Shown here piece by piece: positions 62,216-64,000 of a DNA stretch of 64,000 nt (position 1 is its first letter; each line of letters opens with the position of its first letter). This DNA is from Daphnia carinata (taxonomy: Eukaryota > Arthropoda > Branchiopoda > Diplostraca > Daphniidae): the NCBI RefSeq assembly GCF_022539665.2, contig NC_081340.1, positions 7,501,357 through 7,565,356 of the forward strand. Direction: 5' to 3'. The notes under the pieces were generated by a model. That model ran no database searches. It saw nothing but the letters and a program-made list of their open reading frames with translations, and had not been told where the DNA came from. A program made the position numbers and the translations under genes.

Positions 62216-64000
62216 CGGGTTTTGTTGAACGCTTTGGACCTTGTACAAATCAGAGCTCTTATTAAATTGTACAGATTATTAGAGCTGGCGGAAAACTAGA
62301 TCATTATCAAATTGCTCCAAATTGTTTTCAAGGTCAGAATAAAGTAGATGACCATATCGACTGCAAGTTTATGTATATGTTGGTAATCATGGTATTCTTG
62401 CCAAAGTCACACTTGTCGCATCTTTAATCATGTAATTGGCGATAAATCATACGTAGTTGTAATTCAAAATGGAACATGGCTTTTTCAATAGACATGAAAC
62501 GAAATTGTTTAGAAAAAAATTGACAAATTGTCAACGTTGTTATTGGGGTAAATACAATACCATCAAGTGACATGGCGATCTGTTACACATTGTGTAAAAT
62601 TGCAAGTTCAGGAGAGCACGTTCTGTAGCGAAAAGCGTCATAATGATTTTTGAATTTTTTATTCGTGAAAGTTTCCTCGTTCGATACATATTGTATATCA
62701 TGGCACCTACGCAAACGCAGTTTTCTAGGTTTGCACTTAAATAGCCATTAGATGTTAATGCCAAACAATTATTGTTAAGTTTAATTGAAATCCAGTTATT
62801 GCTGACTGAAGCAAGAATGAAACTTAAGTGTGAAAAGCATGCAAACAATAACATTGCATGCTTTACCACTTGCAAAAGACCTGGTTAGTTGTTACACCGG
62901 AAATCAGTCTGGATTTGGCAAATGGTTCCAGATGATTCCTTGACTCTTAAACAATGGGAGCAGCAAGTTACCATTATTTAGAAGTAAAGTATTTTCATTC
63001 AGTTTGGTTTACAATTCCGTAACTTACTTTTTTCATTGTGTAATGTAGAAATGTGGCGAAATAGGAATCTAGGTGGTTCACTAGGGTCTCCTGGAATGGC
63101 ATAAATATACTTGCAAGTAAGTTTAATTTCTAAATTACTTTGGGTTAAGCCTAGAACACTATGCTTTTGTATTTGTAATAGCTTATGCCAACTTGTCTAA
63201 ACATTCAGATTTAATCCCACAAGATTTTTGTTTTCTTCTCACATGAAAATGAGCAGTAACAATGCATCCATATCCACAGTTTATTTGAAGAAAAGCCTAC
63301 AATTAGATTGTAGTGGTTTAATAGGAATTGGACCGGCAATTGCTTATTCAGTACTGTACAGCTATATTCTTGTGAACCACATGTTCTTTTGGTTTGTGGT
63401 TACCTAATTACAATGGAGAAGTGGTGGTTCACTGATACATAGCACTCGTATTTTCTCATAAATTCTTGATGATCGGCTACCACCAGCAAAATAACCTATA
63501 TTTCACTCTATCCTTCTTTCACTCTCACGAATGGAATGGATCCCTGTTAAAACTTTTCGAATTTTGTGATTTGCGATTCAAAAGTAATTTTTTTTTATAG
63601 GTTCCATAAATATCTATTGAATCGAACCCATGTGAATGGCGTTGCGATTTCTCGAATGTTTTGCATCAAATTATTTACGGATAATGGCACCGTAAAGTGC
63701 TACTCAATTCAAGCTTGTCCAATGGGGGACTAAGTGAAGAAATCACTTTCACGTATTCTAACAAGCAATGACACGTTACAGGAGCCTTGAAAAGCGGTAT
63801 TGGTATGTCCTACTTAATGTAAACTTTATTATTTTCCTTTTTAACCACAAGTTTTAGTGGATAGCTGAACCGCGTTCAATCGTGGCATGCATTATCCTGT
63901 TCTATTTGCAAAACGCATACTTTTTTTTTCTTGTCCACTCGAATTTCTAGGGATTGTTCGATGGACCTCAAAAGTCGACAAGTCACACCCTCTCTAAAAT
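62216..64000. other. Downstream interval, no gene recognised
   Basis: This interval begins with the peroxidase 3' UTR. Beyond about 62360 the sequence is AT-rich and unremarkable, with a T run near 63588 and another near 63921. The only longer open frame (62875-62540, minus, 111 codons) has no family signal and was not called. Confidence 0.5.
62338..62343 (+). terminator. Candidate poly(A) signal of the peroxidase gene
   Basis: AATAAA 123 bases after the TAG stop, giving a short 3' UTR of ordinary size for this genome. Confidence 0.55.

Noticed and set aside
62540-62875. 111-codon minus-strand open frame with a hydrophobic start
   Set aside because: The start could mimic a signal peptide, but there is no domain, no splice context and no codon bias visible. 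Chance is likely.

Overview
The window looks like nuclear DNA of a small-genome crustacean, most likely a cladoceran such as Daphnia. The genes are split by GT-AG introns, many only about 60-120 bases long, and the proteins are of arthropod type. One enzyme keeps a selenocysteine codon that many insects have lost. The species assignment is inference.

Layout, left to right. (1) 101-5710, plus strand: the 3' part of a large, disordered, probably nuclear protein that I cannot name; its main exon carries one frame break near 4520. (2) 7952-9607, minus: ethanolaminephosphotransferase of the EPT1/SELENOI type, eight exons, with an in-frame TGA at the selenocysteine position. (3) 10467-17525, minus: a NOL4-like nucleolar protein, eight exons, with a 258-residue first coding exon rich in Gln, Asn and Ser runs. 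(4) 17526-24537: a 7 kb divergent interval full of mono- and dinucleotide repeats. (5) 24538-27539, plus: UDP-glucose 4-epimerase (GALE), nine exons. (6) 27540-34989: repeat-rich non-coding interval. (7) 34990-53969, plus: Futsch/MAP1B-family microtubule-associated protein, nine exons including one of 9,453 bases and a 6.9 kb first intron. (8) 53970-59139: futsch 3' UTR, a tRNA-derived SINE-like element near 56.9 kb, and featureless sequence. (9) 59140-62215, plus: a secreted animal haem peroxidase, eleven exons, with a clip-like cysteine module at its N terminus. (10) 62216-64000: no gene recognised.

The genes form no pathway. EPT1 acts in phosphatidylethanolamine synthesis in internal membranes, GALE in sugar-nucleotide metabolism, Futsch on microtubules, NOL4-like in the nucleus, and the peroxidase outside the cell. 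They read as ordinary neighbours. The most interesting observations are the SELENOI-type TGA, the near-identical 24-bp coding minisatellite in futsch, the frame break in the first gene, and the GC-AG intron and haem-pocket Glu-to-Gln change in the peroxidase. Exon boundaries were worked out by hand from reading frame, splice sites and family similarity. Family sequences were compared from memory, not by a search.
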